Assembly: GCA_003327435.1 (NCBI GenBank)
Contig: QOQV01000005.1
Location: 1 to 64,000, forward strand
Length of the DNA stretch: 64,000 bases
Source: Ignavibacteriota bacterium
GTDB taxonomy: Bacteria; Bacteroidota; Ignavibacteria; UBA10030; BY39
Direction of reading: 5' to 3'
Position numbers and translations under genes: made by a program. The notes under the pieces were generated by a model, which had not been told where the DNA came from, did no database searches, and was given only the letters and a program-made list of their open reading frames with translations. Of the stretch, positions 28,676-44,824 are shown one piece after another. Position 1 is the stretch's first letter; each line of letters begins with the position of its first letter.

Positions 28676-31600
28676 CTATTTGATTAGTATAAGTTTCCTC
28701 ACATTTGTGTATTCAGATGTTGACATCTTACAAAAATATATACCAGAGGGCAACCCGGCAGATTCAAACGAAACAGAATGGTATCCCTCCTGTTTAAATT
28801 CATTAACCAATGTAACTAACTCTTCGCCAAGAGGATTATAAATTTTAATTGTAACAAAATCGGGTTTTGGTAATTCATACTTTATTAGTGTAATTGAGTT
28901 AAACGGATTAGGATAATTTTGATGCAATAAAAATTTTTCTGGTATCGATTTTTCCTTTTCCAGATAAATTGGATTTATATGCAACAAACCTGATGGAATT
29001 TGATTTATAATTGCGGTACCACTTTTACCTTCTAAAAGTGCTACCAACGACTTTGAATCATCATATATTTCATATTTTAAGTTTTCTGGATTATCCCACG
29101 AAAGTTTTATTGGATAACTTGCATTTGTAATAATAATCATATCTTTTTTAGTATCTACTGAGCTGAAAAGATAACCACCATTACTAAATCTTACATCAAA
29201 AGCATCAGATGGTGGCAAGGGTGGTGCTGATAAATATTCCCTGATAGTTTCATCTACCTTCAAATCTGTAAAGTATAAAATTTGAACATTGCCATCGTTA
29301 TCATTGATTTGCAATTTATTAATATTGTTTAAGATTTCTTCAACGGTTTCATTTTTTGTAAAAGTTAAATTTGTTTTAATCTTCAACTTACCATTTTGAT
29401 TTACCTTAACCCAATAACCCTGCGCAGGTTTGAGAGAATCACTCATGAAATAGCCGTTTTTATACCCATAAAATGCAGATGTTATTATGCCAGGTGGTTG
29501 AGATATAACTGAGGTTGTTCTTACAGGATAACTAATATTTCCAATTAAATTCCATCCACTTTTTACCTCGACACTGTCTTCATTAAAAATTGTACCAGCG
29601 ATCCAGATTGTATGAGGAACTGTGAATTTTAACCAGTAACCTTGCATATAATTTAGCGTATCTTTTGCAATGTAACCATTATCAAACGCAAATGCAGAGG
29701 AGGCTGCACTCCCAAATATTGTAGATTTACGCCGATCATTTACTCTTAACGGAACTGACATAAGATTCCATCTTCCATCAACTTGATAATTAACCGCATT
29801 AGATGAATAATTTCCAAAATCAAGTACTCCACTCAGGTTACCTGAATTTATATATATAGAATAATTACTAATAGGCATCGTTTGTATCCAACCAGATTTT
29901 AACACCTGACTCACATTATACAATCCAAATGGTATATTTTGAAAAACATACTTGCCACTTGAATCAGTTATAGCGGAATCTTTTTTTGCACCAGTTATCA
30001 TTACTTTCCATCCAGCAAGTGGAAGATCAGTTTGATCCTTGATACCATTATTATTTACATCAAAAAATACAGTTCCCGAAATATAAGTTGACTGTTTATA
30101 CATAATAGTGACTATATCCGAATAATCCAGTGAGTCATATTCAACACCCGTAACAAATATATCTCCCAGATCATCAACTGCAATAGCCATTACCTCACCT
30201 GATGTACTGTAGGAATCATAATAATAGACAACCCATTGTAAGGTACCTGTTGAGTTGTATTTAAGAGTGACATAATTATTTTTTCCAGTCGGGTTTTCAA
30301 CTGTACCGGAAACATAGGAATTTCCCCATTGATCAACATACAAATCTTCGAGATAATCATAATCATTATAAATTCCGTTATATTTTGCTTCCCATAATTT
30401 TACTCCACCTGCCGAATATTTCAATAATAACATATCACAGAAGGAAGAACCATTTTCAGTCCAAGCACCTAAATAAATATCGCCATTTGGGATCACAGAA
30501 ATTTTTTTCGGGTAGTCATATCCATTTGACGAATTATTGTATGTCTGGATCCAGCTTTGAATACCCGAAGAATTATATTTTATCAAAACAATATCTATCC
30601 CGGTTCCAAAATTAGCACTGGCAACACTCATTATAACATTACCAAATGTATCAGCAACAACTGAGGTTGGTATATCGTTATCATTATTGGGTCCATTATA
30701 ATATTTAACCCATTCCTGAGTTCCAGCAGTATTATATTTGATTAACGCAGCATCATATTTCCCGTTGCTATTAAATACTTGCGCTGCAATAAATATATTT
30801 CCATTTTTATCCAGACAAACCGCTGTGGGGAAATCATCAAAATTATTCGAACTATTAAAATATCTTGTCCAGAGTTGTTGCCCCTGATTATTATACTTTA
30901 TTGTTACAATATCGTACTGCCCTGTTGTTGTATAACTGTAACCAACGATAATAATATTGGAAAGAGAATCAACCATTAGTTTCAACGGTCGGTCAACACT
31001 ATCGGCAGAACCATTAAATTTGGTTTGCCAAATTAAATTGCCGTTTTCACTATATTTGAGAGTTACAATATCGTCATCAGAGTTATTTGAATAACTTCTA
31101 CCTGTAACATATACATTCTTTTGCTTATCCACTCCCACGGCGATTGCTTCATCATTATCGTGATAGTCCCCATCATATCGAGCGCTCCATAAAATGCTTC
31201 CAGTGTTGCTATATTTTATGGTTATAAAATCGTACAAAGTTCCGTTATCATAACTTGTCCCAACTACATAAAGATTACCTGAATTATCAACTTTAATATC
31301 ATAAGGATAATCTTCAAACGACTCATCGTCAAAGAAATTGATATTTGCTGACCACTGTTGAACGCCAGATGTATTATATTTCAAAATCACGCCATCGTTT
31401 GCATTCTGTAAACTAAAGGCATATCCTCCAATAACCAACCCACCCAAATTATCTAATTTTAATCCAACAGCTTCAGCAGGAAATTCATTTGAGAGTGTGT
31501 AACGAATAACCCACTGTTGAGCTCCAAATGCATTGTACTTTATTGTAGTTATCTCACTATTTCCATAGATATTAAAAGATGAGCCCGTAATATACACATT

Positions 31601-32692
31601 TTCAGAAGGGTCTGTTGCAATTCCATAAGCTAAATCATCGTAGTTACCACTACCATCATATTTGGATGCCCATTCTATATTTCCATTCGAATTAACTTTT
31701 ACAGTTAAAAAGTCATAGGAGCTTAAAAAATCGTATGTATAACCAGTTATGTAAACAGCACCGGCATTTGTAACTCTAAATGCAGTTGGGATGTCTTCCA
31801 TATTTAAAGGTGAATTATACCTTGCTGCCCATTGCTGAGATCCTGAATTATTATATTTAACTACTGCAAAATCAATATCAGTTGTATCTCCATAACTCGA
31901 ACCAAGTACATAGATGTTATTAAAATTATCCAATCCGATAGTCACAGGAATATCCTCATCGAAACCGGTTCCATCATAATAAACCTTCCAGTGGGTAAAA
32001 CCGGTAGAGTCGAATTTTATCGTCATAAAATCGATAAACGAATTTGGATTATAGCTTTGACCTGTCACAAAGATATTATTATTAGCATCAATAATGACTG
32101 CGCTGGCAAAGTCGTCATCGTTTCCAATCCCGTTTTCTCTTCTCATCCACTGTAATGCTCCAGTAGAGTTATATTTTATTAGAATAAAATCACTTTTTGT
32201 CAAAGTGCTATATTGATATCCTGCTACATAAACATTTCCACGAGAATCAATCGCAATTCCGACAGATGTTTCTTCAGTTCTCGTTCCTTTGAACCTTGCA
32301 ATCCATTCTCGACTTCCTAAACTGTTATATTTTATTGTGACAATATCATAGGTTGTATCAGGACCTAACACATTTGCTGTAATATAAACATTCCCCAAAG
32401 CATCAACTTTTAAACCCCCAAGAAAATCATCTTCGTCTATGTTTTCATAATAGGTGTTGGACCACCTTAATTCACCAAATGAATTATATTTTGAAACAAA
32501 GAACTTTGTATTAGTAAGTCCTGCGACATAAATATTTCTTGAATTATCAACTTCAAGAAAGTTAATAATATCTTCAGAGCTCGATTTGTGGCTATATTTT
32601 GCTAACCATTGTTGTGTAACCTGCGACAAAGTTATGGTTGACAAAATACCAATACAAATTAGAATTTTTATATAGTTTAGTACTTTTTTCAT
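28676..32692 (-). CDS. Giant SBBP-repeat surface protein with T9SS sorting domain
   Basis: A 1338-residue protein with a signal peptide (MKKVLNYIKILICIGILSTI TLSQ). Sixteen repeats of about 52 residues (about 30-890) follow the pattern GNVYVAGYSY...DFxTIKYNSxGxxQW; these are SBBP repeats, expected to fold as beta-propeller blades. An SdrD_B-like domain follows (about 895-960, ISGTVFFDVNNNGIKDQTDL PLAGW), then the GWNLI/GYW double module (about 980-1115), a PPLPPSDAFDVRF segment, and a type IX sorting domain (HQNYPNPFNSITLIKYELP ... LPSGIYF ... LILIK). It is probably exported and fixed to the cell surface. Ligand unknown. Confidence 0.88.
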   Translation of the reverse strand: MKKVLNYIKILICIGILSTITLSQVTQQWLAKYSHKSSSEDIINFLEVDNSRNIYVAGLTNTKFFVSKYNSFGELRWSNTYYENIDEDDFLGGLKVDALGNVYITANVLGPDTTYDIVTIKYNSLGSREWIARFKGTRTEETSVGIAIDSRGNVYVAGYQYSTLTKSDFILIKYNSTGALQWMRRENGIGNDDDFASAVIIDANNNIFVTGQSYNPNSFIDFMTIKFDSTGFTHWKVYYDGTGFDEDIPVTIGLDNFNNIYVLGSSYGDTTDIDFAVVKYNNSGSQQWAARYNSPLNMEDIPTAFRVTNAGAVYITGYTYDFLSSYDFLTVKVNSNGNIEWASKYDGSGNYDDLAYGIATDPSENVYITGSSFNIYGNSEITTIKYNAFGAQQWVIRYTLSNEFPAEAVGLKLDNLGGLVIGGYAFSLQNANDGVILKYNTSGVQQWSANINFFDDESFEDYPYDIKVDNSGNLYVVGTSYDNGTLYDFITIKYSNTGSILWSARYDGDYHDNDEAIAVGVDKQKNVYVTGRSYSNNSDDDIVTLKYSENGNLIWQTKFNGSADSVDRPLKLMVDSLSNIIIVGYSYTTTGQYDIVTIKYNNQGQQLWTRYFNSSNNFDDFPTAVCLDKNGNIFIAAQVFNSNGKYDAALIKYNTAGTQEWVKYYNGPNNDNDIPTSVVADTFGNVIMSVASANFGTGIDIVLIKYNSSGIQSWIQTYNNSSNGYDYPKKISVIPNGDIYLGAWTENGSSFCDMLLLKYSAGGVKLWEAKYNGIYNDYDYLEDLYVDQWGNSYVSGTVENPTGKNNYVTLKYNSTGTLQWVVYYYDSYSTSGEVMAIAVDDLGDIFVTGVEYDSLDYSDIVTIMYKQSTYISGTVFFDVNNNGIKDQTDLPLAGWKVMITGAKKDSAITDSSGKYVFQNIPFGLYNVSQVLKSGWIQTMPISNYSIYINSGNLSGVLDFGNYSSNAVNYQVDGRWNLMSVPLRVNDRRKSTIFGSAASSAFAFDNGYIAKDTLNYMQGYWLKFTVPHTIWIAGTIFNEDSVEVKSGWNLIGNISYPVRTTSVISQPPGIITSAFYGYKNGYFMSDSLKPAQGYWVKVNQNGKLKIKTNLTFTKNETVEEILNNINKLQINDNDGNVQILYFTDLKVDETIREYLSAPPLPPSDAFDVRFSNGGYLFSSVDTKKDMIIITNASYPIKLSWDNPENLKYEIYDDSKSLVALLEGKSGTAIINQIPSGLLHINPIYLEKEKSIPEKFLLHQNYPNPFNSITLIKYELPKPDFVTIKIYNPLGEELVTLVNEFKQEGYHSVSFESAGLPSGIYFCKMSTSEYTNVRKLILIK

Positions 32693-32730
32693 TATTAAAA
32701 CCTTAGTTTATTTAATATACACAAAATAAT

Positions 32731-33585
32731 TTAATAATTCTTGAGAGCAGCTTTTGCGAGCTGAATCACAAGTTTTTTCAATTCTGGAGGTTCAATAACT
32801 TTAACGCCGTACCCACGGCTCACAATCCAGGCAGCTATTTCATTCAGCGAATTAACTGTAGTTTCGATAATCATCGAACCATCAGAATTCTCTTTAATTT
32901 TTTGACTTTCCATTAATAGATTGGGTTTCAGGCGCTCAGCCCATGTTTTTGAAAATCTAATTCTGACATGATATTGTTCCTTACCTATCCAACTCCTGAA
33001 TGAATTTTTAAACAATTCTGCTATTTCATCCTGTGACGTTGGGTGAAACTTTTCTGATGTTGGTTTAACAGAATTAATTTTATTTAGAATAAATTGGCGA
33101 TAAGAGTTTTCATGAATACAGAGCAAGCGCCAGTAGTTATCAGCTTTAAAGATCAGCAATGGTGATACTAACAAATTCTTTTCTTTTATTAATTCAGTTT
33201 TATCATAATCGATTATTATTTTACATTTTTTTTCGATACAGCGTTGAATAGAAACAATATTTGAGAGTGCTGTATGATTAAGTTTTTTTACAATTAAATT
33301 AGTAGCTTTATCTAAGGTAGAATTTGTAACACAGAAGCCCAGGTATTGTAAGATAAAATCTTTGATTTTGTGTAATGAAACATTTGATTCAACTACAACA
33401 CCTTTATTTTTTCTTGAGTGAATGTCTACACCATTTTTTCTGAGTTCTGATAGATCTCTTTTTATAGTAATTTCATCACAATTAAATATTTCAGCAAGAT
33501 CGAATGTATCGAATTTTGAGTTTGAATTGAGTACAAGACCCAAAATTTCGATTTGTCTTTTAATTTTAATTAAGTCAAGATGCAT
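32731..33585 (-). CDS. WYL-domain transcriptional regulator
   Basis: A 284-residue protein with an N-terminal winged helix (about 8-60: LVLNSNSKFDTFDLAEIFNC DEITIKRDLSELRKNG), a WYL ligand-sensing domain (about 120-200, KCKIIIDYDKTE ... NYWRLLCIHENSYRQFILNK INSV) and a C-terminal WCX extension (ETTVNSLNEIAAWIVSRGYG VKVIEPPEL). WYL regulators respond to small or nucleic-acid ligands. It lies just downstream of the rRNA operon terminator on the same strand, with its own candidate promoter in between. The targets are not apparent. Confidence 0.88.
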   Translation of the reverse strand: MHLDLIKIKRQIEILGLVLNSNSKFDTFDLAEIFNCDEITIKRDLSELRKNGVDIHSRKNKGVVVESNVSLHKIKDFILQYLGFCVTNSTLDKATNLIVKKLNHTALSNIVSIQRCIEKKCKIIIDYDKTELIKEKNLLVSPLLIFKADNYWRLLCIHENSYRQFILNKINSVKPTSEKFHPTSQDEIAELFKNSFRSWIGKEQYHVRIRFSKTWAERLKPNLLMESQKIKENSDGSMIIETTVNSLNEIAAWIVSRGYGVKVIEPPELKKLVIQLAKAALKNY

Positions 33586-33594
33586 ATTTGTTGT

Positions 33595-33623
33595 AAAATA
33601 TAAAAAATAATCTATAAAGTCAA
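33595..33623 (-). promoter_or_regulatory. Candidate promoter of the WYL regulator
   Basis: The minus strand reads TTGACT, 17 bases, TATTTT. The -10-like box ends only 9 bases before the ATG at 33585, so the transcript would have almost no leader. It lies directly after the rRNA operon terminator, giving the regulator independent transcription. Confidence 0.45.
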
Positions 33624-33629
33624 TAAAAC

Positions 33630-33660
33630 AAAAAACCCGTTTCTATAGGAAACGGGTTTA
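33630..33660 (-). terminator. Rho-independent terminator of the rRNA operon
   Basis: A perfect 11-bp stem, AAACCCGTTTC / GAAACGGGTTT, with a 5-base loop, followed on the minus strand by TTTTGTTTTATT. It lies about 10 bases after the end of 5S rRNA. Confidence 0.9.
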
Positions 33661-33670
33661 AAAAATTAAT

Positions 33671-33784
<114 letters not shown>

Positions 33785-33793
33785 GAATATAAA

Positions 33794-33891
33794 AAATCCA
33801 AATGAGAAGAGATTCCAAAAATCACAAGGAACAAGCTTATCAAAAGTCTGCTTGAGTATAGTGACAGGTAAGAAAGAAAGGGATCAATAAA
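33794..33891 (-). promoter_or_regulatory. 3' half of the pre-23S processing stem
   Basis: The sequence between 23S and 5S (for example GGATCAATAAA and GCTTATCAAAAGTCTGCTTG) is complementary over a long, slightly interrupted stretch to 36928-37017 upstream of 23S (TTTATTGATCC; CAAGCAGACTTCTGATAAG). Paired, they close 23S in a long double-stranded stalk of the kind cut by RNase III. Confidence 0.7.
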
Positions 33892-33898
33892 AATACTT

Positions 33899-36921
<3,023 letters not shown>

Positions 36922-36927
36922 AAAAAT

Positions 36928-37017
36928 CTTTATTGATCCACAGATATTCTAAAACCTATCAGGTCTACATCAAGCAGACTTCTGATAAGTTTTGCTCTTG
37001 TGAATAATTTGGACTTT
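36928..37017 (-). promoter_or_regulatory. 5' half of the pre-23S processing stem
   Basis: It is complementary to 33794-33891 (see that entry). It lies between tRNA-Ala and the 5' end of 23S. Confidence 0.7.
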
Positions 37018-37142
37018 TGAGGTCTACTCCTTTAATGCTTTTGTTCATCTGGCGGTTTACTTATTCAAGTAAACACAGACAACTACTTGCATTTGGAGTA
37101 GATTTTCTCTTCTCATTTTTCAAAGAACACTTCTCACTTTTG

Positions 37143-37215
37143 TGGAGCTAACCGGGATCGAACCGGTAACCTCCTGGTTGCAAACCAGGCGCTCTCCCAA
37201 TTGAGCTATAGCCCC
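37143..37215 (-). tRNA. tRNA-Ala (anticodon TGC)
   Basis: The minus strand GGGGCTATAGCTCAATTGGG AGAGCGCCTGGTTTGCAACC AGGAGG folds as a cloverleaf: acceptor GGGGCTA/TAGCTCC, anticodon arm CCTGG-TTTGCAA-CCAGG with TGC, T arm around GGTTCGATCC. 73 bases, CCA not encoded. It lies in the 16S-23S spacer, the usual place for Ile/Ala tRNAs. Confidence 0.96.
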
Positions 37216-37248
37216 ATAGTTCAGAGGTTTATCGCACCCCTGATAATG

Positions 37249-37322
37249 TGGGCCTGGGTGGAGTTGAACCACCGACCTCACGCTTATCAGGCGTGCGCTC
37301 TCACCACCTGAGCTACAGGCCC
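37249..37322 (-). tRNA. tRNA-Ile (anticodon GAT)
   Basis: The minus strand GGGCCTGTAGCTCAGGTGGT GAGAGCGCACGCCTGATAAG CGTG has the anticodon arm CACGC-CTGATAA-GCGTG with GAT, acceptor GGGCCTG/CAGGCCC and T loop GGTTCAACTCC. 74 bases, CCA not encoded. First tRNA of the rRNA spacer. Confidence 0.96.
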
Positions 37323-37344
37323 CCTTTTTACTGCATAGTATCTT

Positions 37345-37845
37345 CTAATTCGGATTATATGGTTCACAACTACCATCTGGAGCACCATACCACTCACATC
37401 TACACTTAGGTTTTGAGCCATCTGGACAGGTTATCTCACATGAACCAAACAAACAACTGACTTTACAAGAACCTACCGGAACTTTAGTCTCATCAAATTC
37501 TGGAGGAACAAGAGTTTTGAAAAATTCTAAAATTTCGTCTTTTTGTTTTCTGCTTAATTTCTCTAATATTTCACCAACTCGTTTATTGTAAATTACATAC
37601 TTATCATAATCATTCTCTTTCATAGCAACAAATGCAATCACATATGCATTCTTTATACTATCCTTTATCAATTTGAATGATTCCTGCTGATCAAGAAACT
37701 TTATAAAATTATTAAAATTCTCTTCCTGTTGCTTCGAAACTGTCAATCTCACATTCTCAGGTTTAATACTCTGTATTGTTTGACCAATGACCGAGCAACT
37801 CATAAAGCATATAATCGATGGAATAATTATAAAAATTAATCTCAT
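37345..37845 (-). CDS. Putative cysteine-rich lipoprotein inside the rRNA spacer
   Basis: A 166-residue ORF between 16S and tRNA-Ile, in the direction of the rRNA operon. It begins with a lipoprotein-like signal (MRLIFIIIPSIICFMSC, candidate lipid-modified C17), followed by a charged, mostly helical region (about 25-115, KQQEENFNNFIKFLDQQESF, LEKLSRKQKDEILEFFKTLV PPEFDE). It ends in a cysteine-rich tail CKVSCLFGSCEITCPDGSKP KCRCEWYGAPDGSC with eight cysteines. No family was recognised. Codon use and a proper signal argue for a real gene, but no Shine-Dalgarno is visible in front of ATG, and expression from within an rRNA transcript would be unusual. Confidence 0.65.
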   Translation of the reverse strand: MRLIFIIIPSIICFMSCSVIGQTIQSIKPENVRLTVSKQQEENFNNFIKFLDQQESFKLIKDSIKNAYVIAFVAMKENDYDKYVIYNKRVGEILEKLSRKQKDEILEFFKTLVPPEFDETKVPVGSCKVSCLFGSCEITCPDGSKPKCRCEWYGAPDGSCEPYNPN

Positions 37846-37945
37846 ATTAAGTGTCTTGTAGTTTATTTTTCACTCTCCGGTTATATTACCTATGCAGTGA
37901 ATTATTTAAAAGAACAAATTAAAAAACTTTTTTATAAGATATAGT

Positions 37946-38000
37946 GTGTATGCCGCAAACCGAATTTGCTTTGAGGTTCTCGAAGTTGTCATTTCAAACT
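37946..38000 (-). promoter_or_regulatory. 3' half of the pre-16S processing stem
   Basis: AGTGTGTATGCC, AATTTGCTTTGAGG and CTCGAAGTT in this stretch pair with GGCCATACACACT, CCTCAAAAACAAATT and AACTTCGAG at 39615-39683 upstream of 16S. The lipoprotein ORF lies beyond this stem, so it would be cut away from pre-16S by RNase III. Confidence 0.6.
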
Positions 38001-38017
38001 TACGTTTGAGTATGACT

Positions 38018-39590
<1,573 letters not shown>

Positions 39591-39710
39591 GTTTAAACTC
39601 TATAACTTCGAGCCTGATCTCTTGTTTTTTCAGGTTGATCCTCAAAAACAAATTGATCTTTGGCCATACACACTATTTCAAAGAACTTTCATTTTTAATT
39701 TCGGGCTTAT

Positions 39711-39739
39711 AATATACAAACTTTTTTGGTTGAAGTCAA
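39711..39739 (-). promoter_or_regulatory. Promoter of the rRNA operon
   Basis: The minus strand reads TTGACT, 17 bases (TCAACCAAAAAAGTTTG), TATATT, close to the sigma-70 consensus and about 120 bases upstream of mature 16S. The A-rich tract upstream could serve as an UP-like element. Confidence 0.65.
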
Positions 39740-39848
39740 GTCTGTGAACTTAAATTCATCCAAGTCGCTGTTTATTATAGGGTTTCAATTATAATACTTT
39801 TTTCTGAAAAAAACAAATTTCTAAAAATTAAAAATAAAACAACCTATT

Positions 39849-39877
39849 TTGGATTAATTTCACATTTTATATATATT
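39849..39877 (+). promoter_or_regulatory. Candidate promoter of tpl
   Basis: TTGGAT, 17 bases, TATATT, ending 27 bases before the first ATG of tyrosine phenol-lyase. Spacing and -10 box match those upstream of rrn and nuo. Confidence 0.5.
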
Positions 39878-39898
39878 TCGAAAAAAAACAAAATTTAA

Positions 39899-42825
<2,927 letters not shown>

Positions 42826-42829
42826 TACA

Positions 42830-43297
42830 ATGGAAAATATTATAATTCGTAAAGCAACTTTAAATGACATCGAATCAATTGCTGAATTTAATTATAATTT
42901 AGCTTTAGAGACTGAAAATAAAACATTAAACAGACAAATTCTAACCAAAGGTGTCGAGAGTATTTTAATAGACGACAACAAGGGCTTTTATGTACTCGCA
43001 TTATTAAACAACAAAGTGATCGGACAATTGATGATAACATATGAATGGAGTGACTGGAGAAATGCAAATTTCTGGTGGATTCAAAGTGTGTATGTTGTAC
43101 CTGAATATAGAAATTCTGGAGTATTCAAAACCTTATTTGAATATATAAAAAAACTTGCTGAAGAACATAAAGATGTATGTGGTTTAAGATTATACACTGA
43201 GCAAAACAATACAAACGCAATCATTGCTTATAAAAAATTAGGAATGTATCAATCAAATTATTTAATGTTTGAACTGGAATTTAATAACAAAGATTAG
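42830..43297 (+). CDS. GNAT-family N-acetyltransferase
   Basis: A 155-residue protein with the GNAT fold: IIIRKATLNDIESIAEFNYN at the start, acetyl-CoA loop VYVVPEYRNSGVFKTLFEYI KKLAEE in the centre, and NNTNAIIAYKKLGMYQSNYL MFELEF at the end. It follows the AbgT gene by 4 bp. The track starts at 42788 inside that gene; ATG at 42830 gives the normal N-terminus (MINNTMEN at 42815 is an alternative). The acceptor cannot be predicted. Confidence 0.88.
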   Translation: MENIIIRKATLNDIESIAEFNYNLALETENKTLNRQILTKGVESILIDDNKGFYVLALLNNKVIGQLMITYEWSDWRNANFWWIQSVYVVPEYRNSGVFKTLFEYIKKLAEEHKDVCGLRLYTEQNNTNAIIAYKKLGMYQSNYLMFELEFNNKD

Positions 43298-43764
43298 AGT
43301 ATTTCTGGATTAACTAAAAATTGTAATGTTGCATTCTTTGGATCAAAATTTTTATTAACTTCAATACAAACCAGCGTTGATTTATTAATTCTCAAAGTAT
43401 AGTTCCTACCAAAAATTAAAATACTTACTAAGCTACCAATAAGTGGTTGATGAGTTACTAATAATACTGAACTATAATCAATTTGTGATAAATAACTTAA
43501 CACCTCATCAGGTTTGCTCTCGGGTAATAATAAATCTAACTCCACAATATCATCATTAAAATTAATTTCCTTACCTATAATCATAGCTGATTGGTATGCT
43601 CTGAATAACGGACTTGAATAAATTTTATCAATCAGAACATTTCCTTTTTTTAAAAACTCCCCAATTTTTCTAATTTCCTTTATTCCATTATCACTTAAAG
43701 GTCTTGTTCGATCGCTTTCGTAGCGCTCTACTGCTTCTCCATGTCTTAATAAATAAATTTTCAT
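43294..43764 (-). CDS. SixA-like histidine phosphatase
   Basis: A 156-residue protein of the histidine phosphatase superfamily. It starts MKIYLLRHGEAVERYESDRT RPLSDNGIKE with catalytic R7-H8-G9; SSPLFRAYQSAMII supplies the second arginine and VTHQPLIGSLVSIL the second histidine. Short members like SixA dephosphorylate histidine phosphotransfer proteins. It is the last gene of the sigma-anti-sigma-tlpA-thiL-sixA series and overlaps the convergent GNAT gene by 4 bp. Confidence 0.88.
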   Translation of the reverse strand: MKIYLLRHGEAVERYESDRTRPLSDNGIKEIRKIGEFLKKGNVLIDKIYSSPLFRAYQSAMIIGKEINFNDDIVELDLLLPESKPDEVLSYLSQIDYSSVLLVTHQPLIGSLVSILIFGRNYTLRINKSTLVCIEVNKNFDPKNATLQFLVNPEIL

Positions 43765-43769
43765 ATACC

Positions 43770-44822
43770 CTATTTTTTAATTTTGCTTAAAATACTTCCA
43801 TCGGGCAATGGTTCTGTCTCACCATTTTCTCTTATAAAATTAACTCCTTTTGAACTTTCGACAATTCTACCCAATATTGTAACATCAGGGGTCAAATTTT
43901 CGAGTATTTCATATTCAGCATCATTTAGAGTAAAAAGCATTTCATATTCTTCGCCGCCAAATAATGCATAATCTATTACATTTTCTGAAAATTCATCTGC
44001 AATTTTCTGGGTTATGTTAGCAATAGGAATATTGTGTTCCCAGATTTCTACACCGACATTACTTTCTCTACAAATTTTATGAACATCGGATGCAAGTCCA
44101 TCACTAACATCTATCATAGAATTTATCTGAACATTATTAACAATTAAATTTAATATGTCGGTTCTTGGTCGTGGCATAAGATATTTTTCAATTGCAGCTT
44201 TATATGGTTCAAGATTTGGTTTAAAGTTCTCTCTTTTTTCGAGGTAACTTTTTTTCTCTCTTTGTAAAATTCTCAATCCAGCATGTGATGCACCAAGATG
44301 TCCGCTTACACAAATCAAATCTTTGACTTTGGCTCCGCTACGGTAATAAATTTTTTCGGGATTAGCAATTCCGTATGAGGAAACAGAAACTACAAAATTA
44401 CCTGCAGTTGCAACCGAATCCCCACCAATTATTTTGCATCCATAATGTGTACAAGCTTGATTAGCACCTTTATAAAATTCCTCAATCATTTCAATAGAAA
44501 TTTTCTGAGGGATACAAATATTAATTAGGAGATACATAGGGGTTCCCCCCATTGCTAAAATGTCGCTAATTGTCGCAACAACTACTTTCCAACCAAGATG
44601 TCCCAGCGAAGTAAATGTTAAATCAAAATGAACCCCTTCAACAAAACTATCGCTTGTTAAAAGTTGAACTTTGCCAGGTATAATTTTAAAAACAGCTGAA
44701 TCATCGGAGATCCCTTTAATCAAATTATCATTAATTTCCTCCGATATAAATTCAGAATCAATAAGGTTTTTAATTCTTTTTATTAAACCCTCTTCGCCAA
44801 TATTTTGGATTGGTGTGTGCAA
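43770..44822 (-). CDS. thiL: Thiamine-monophosphate kinase
   Basis: A 350-residue enzyme that phosphorylates thiamine phosphate to the diphosphate cofactor. Motifs: NIGEEGLIKRIKNL at the N-terminus, DDSAVFKI (ATP/Mg site), LLTSDSFVEGVHFDLTF, LGWKVVVATISDILAMGGTP, GGDSVAT and MIDVSDGLASDVHKIC. The start is a TTG at 44822, 2 bases after the tlpA stop; no in-frame ATG lies nearby, and the family N-terminus would be lost with a later start. Translational coupling to tlpA is likely. Confidence 0.94.
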   Translation of the reverse strand: MHTPIQNIGEEGLIKRIKNLIDSEFISEEINDNLIKGISDDSAVFKIIPGKVQLLTSDSFVEGVHFDLTFTSLGHLGWKVVVATISDILAMGGTPMYLLINICIPQKISIEMIEEFYKGANQACTHYGCKIIGGDSVATAGNFVVSVSSYGIANPEKIYYRSGAKVKDLICVSGHLGASHAGLRILQREKKSYLEKRENFKPNLEPYKAAIEKYLMPRPRTDILNLIVNNVQINSMIDVSDGLASDVHKICRESNVGVEIWEHNIPIANITQKIADEFSENVIDYALFGGEEYEMLFTLNDAEYEILENLTPDVTILGRIVESSKGVNFIRENGETEPLPDGSILSKIKK

Positions 44823-44824
44823 TA

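Noticed and set aside
28945-32600. Periodic DNA suggesting a tandem or CRISPR-like array
   Set aside because: The period comes from about 52-residue protein repeats (SBBP) in one long open frame; DNA copies are divergent and there are no equal repeats with unique spacers.
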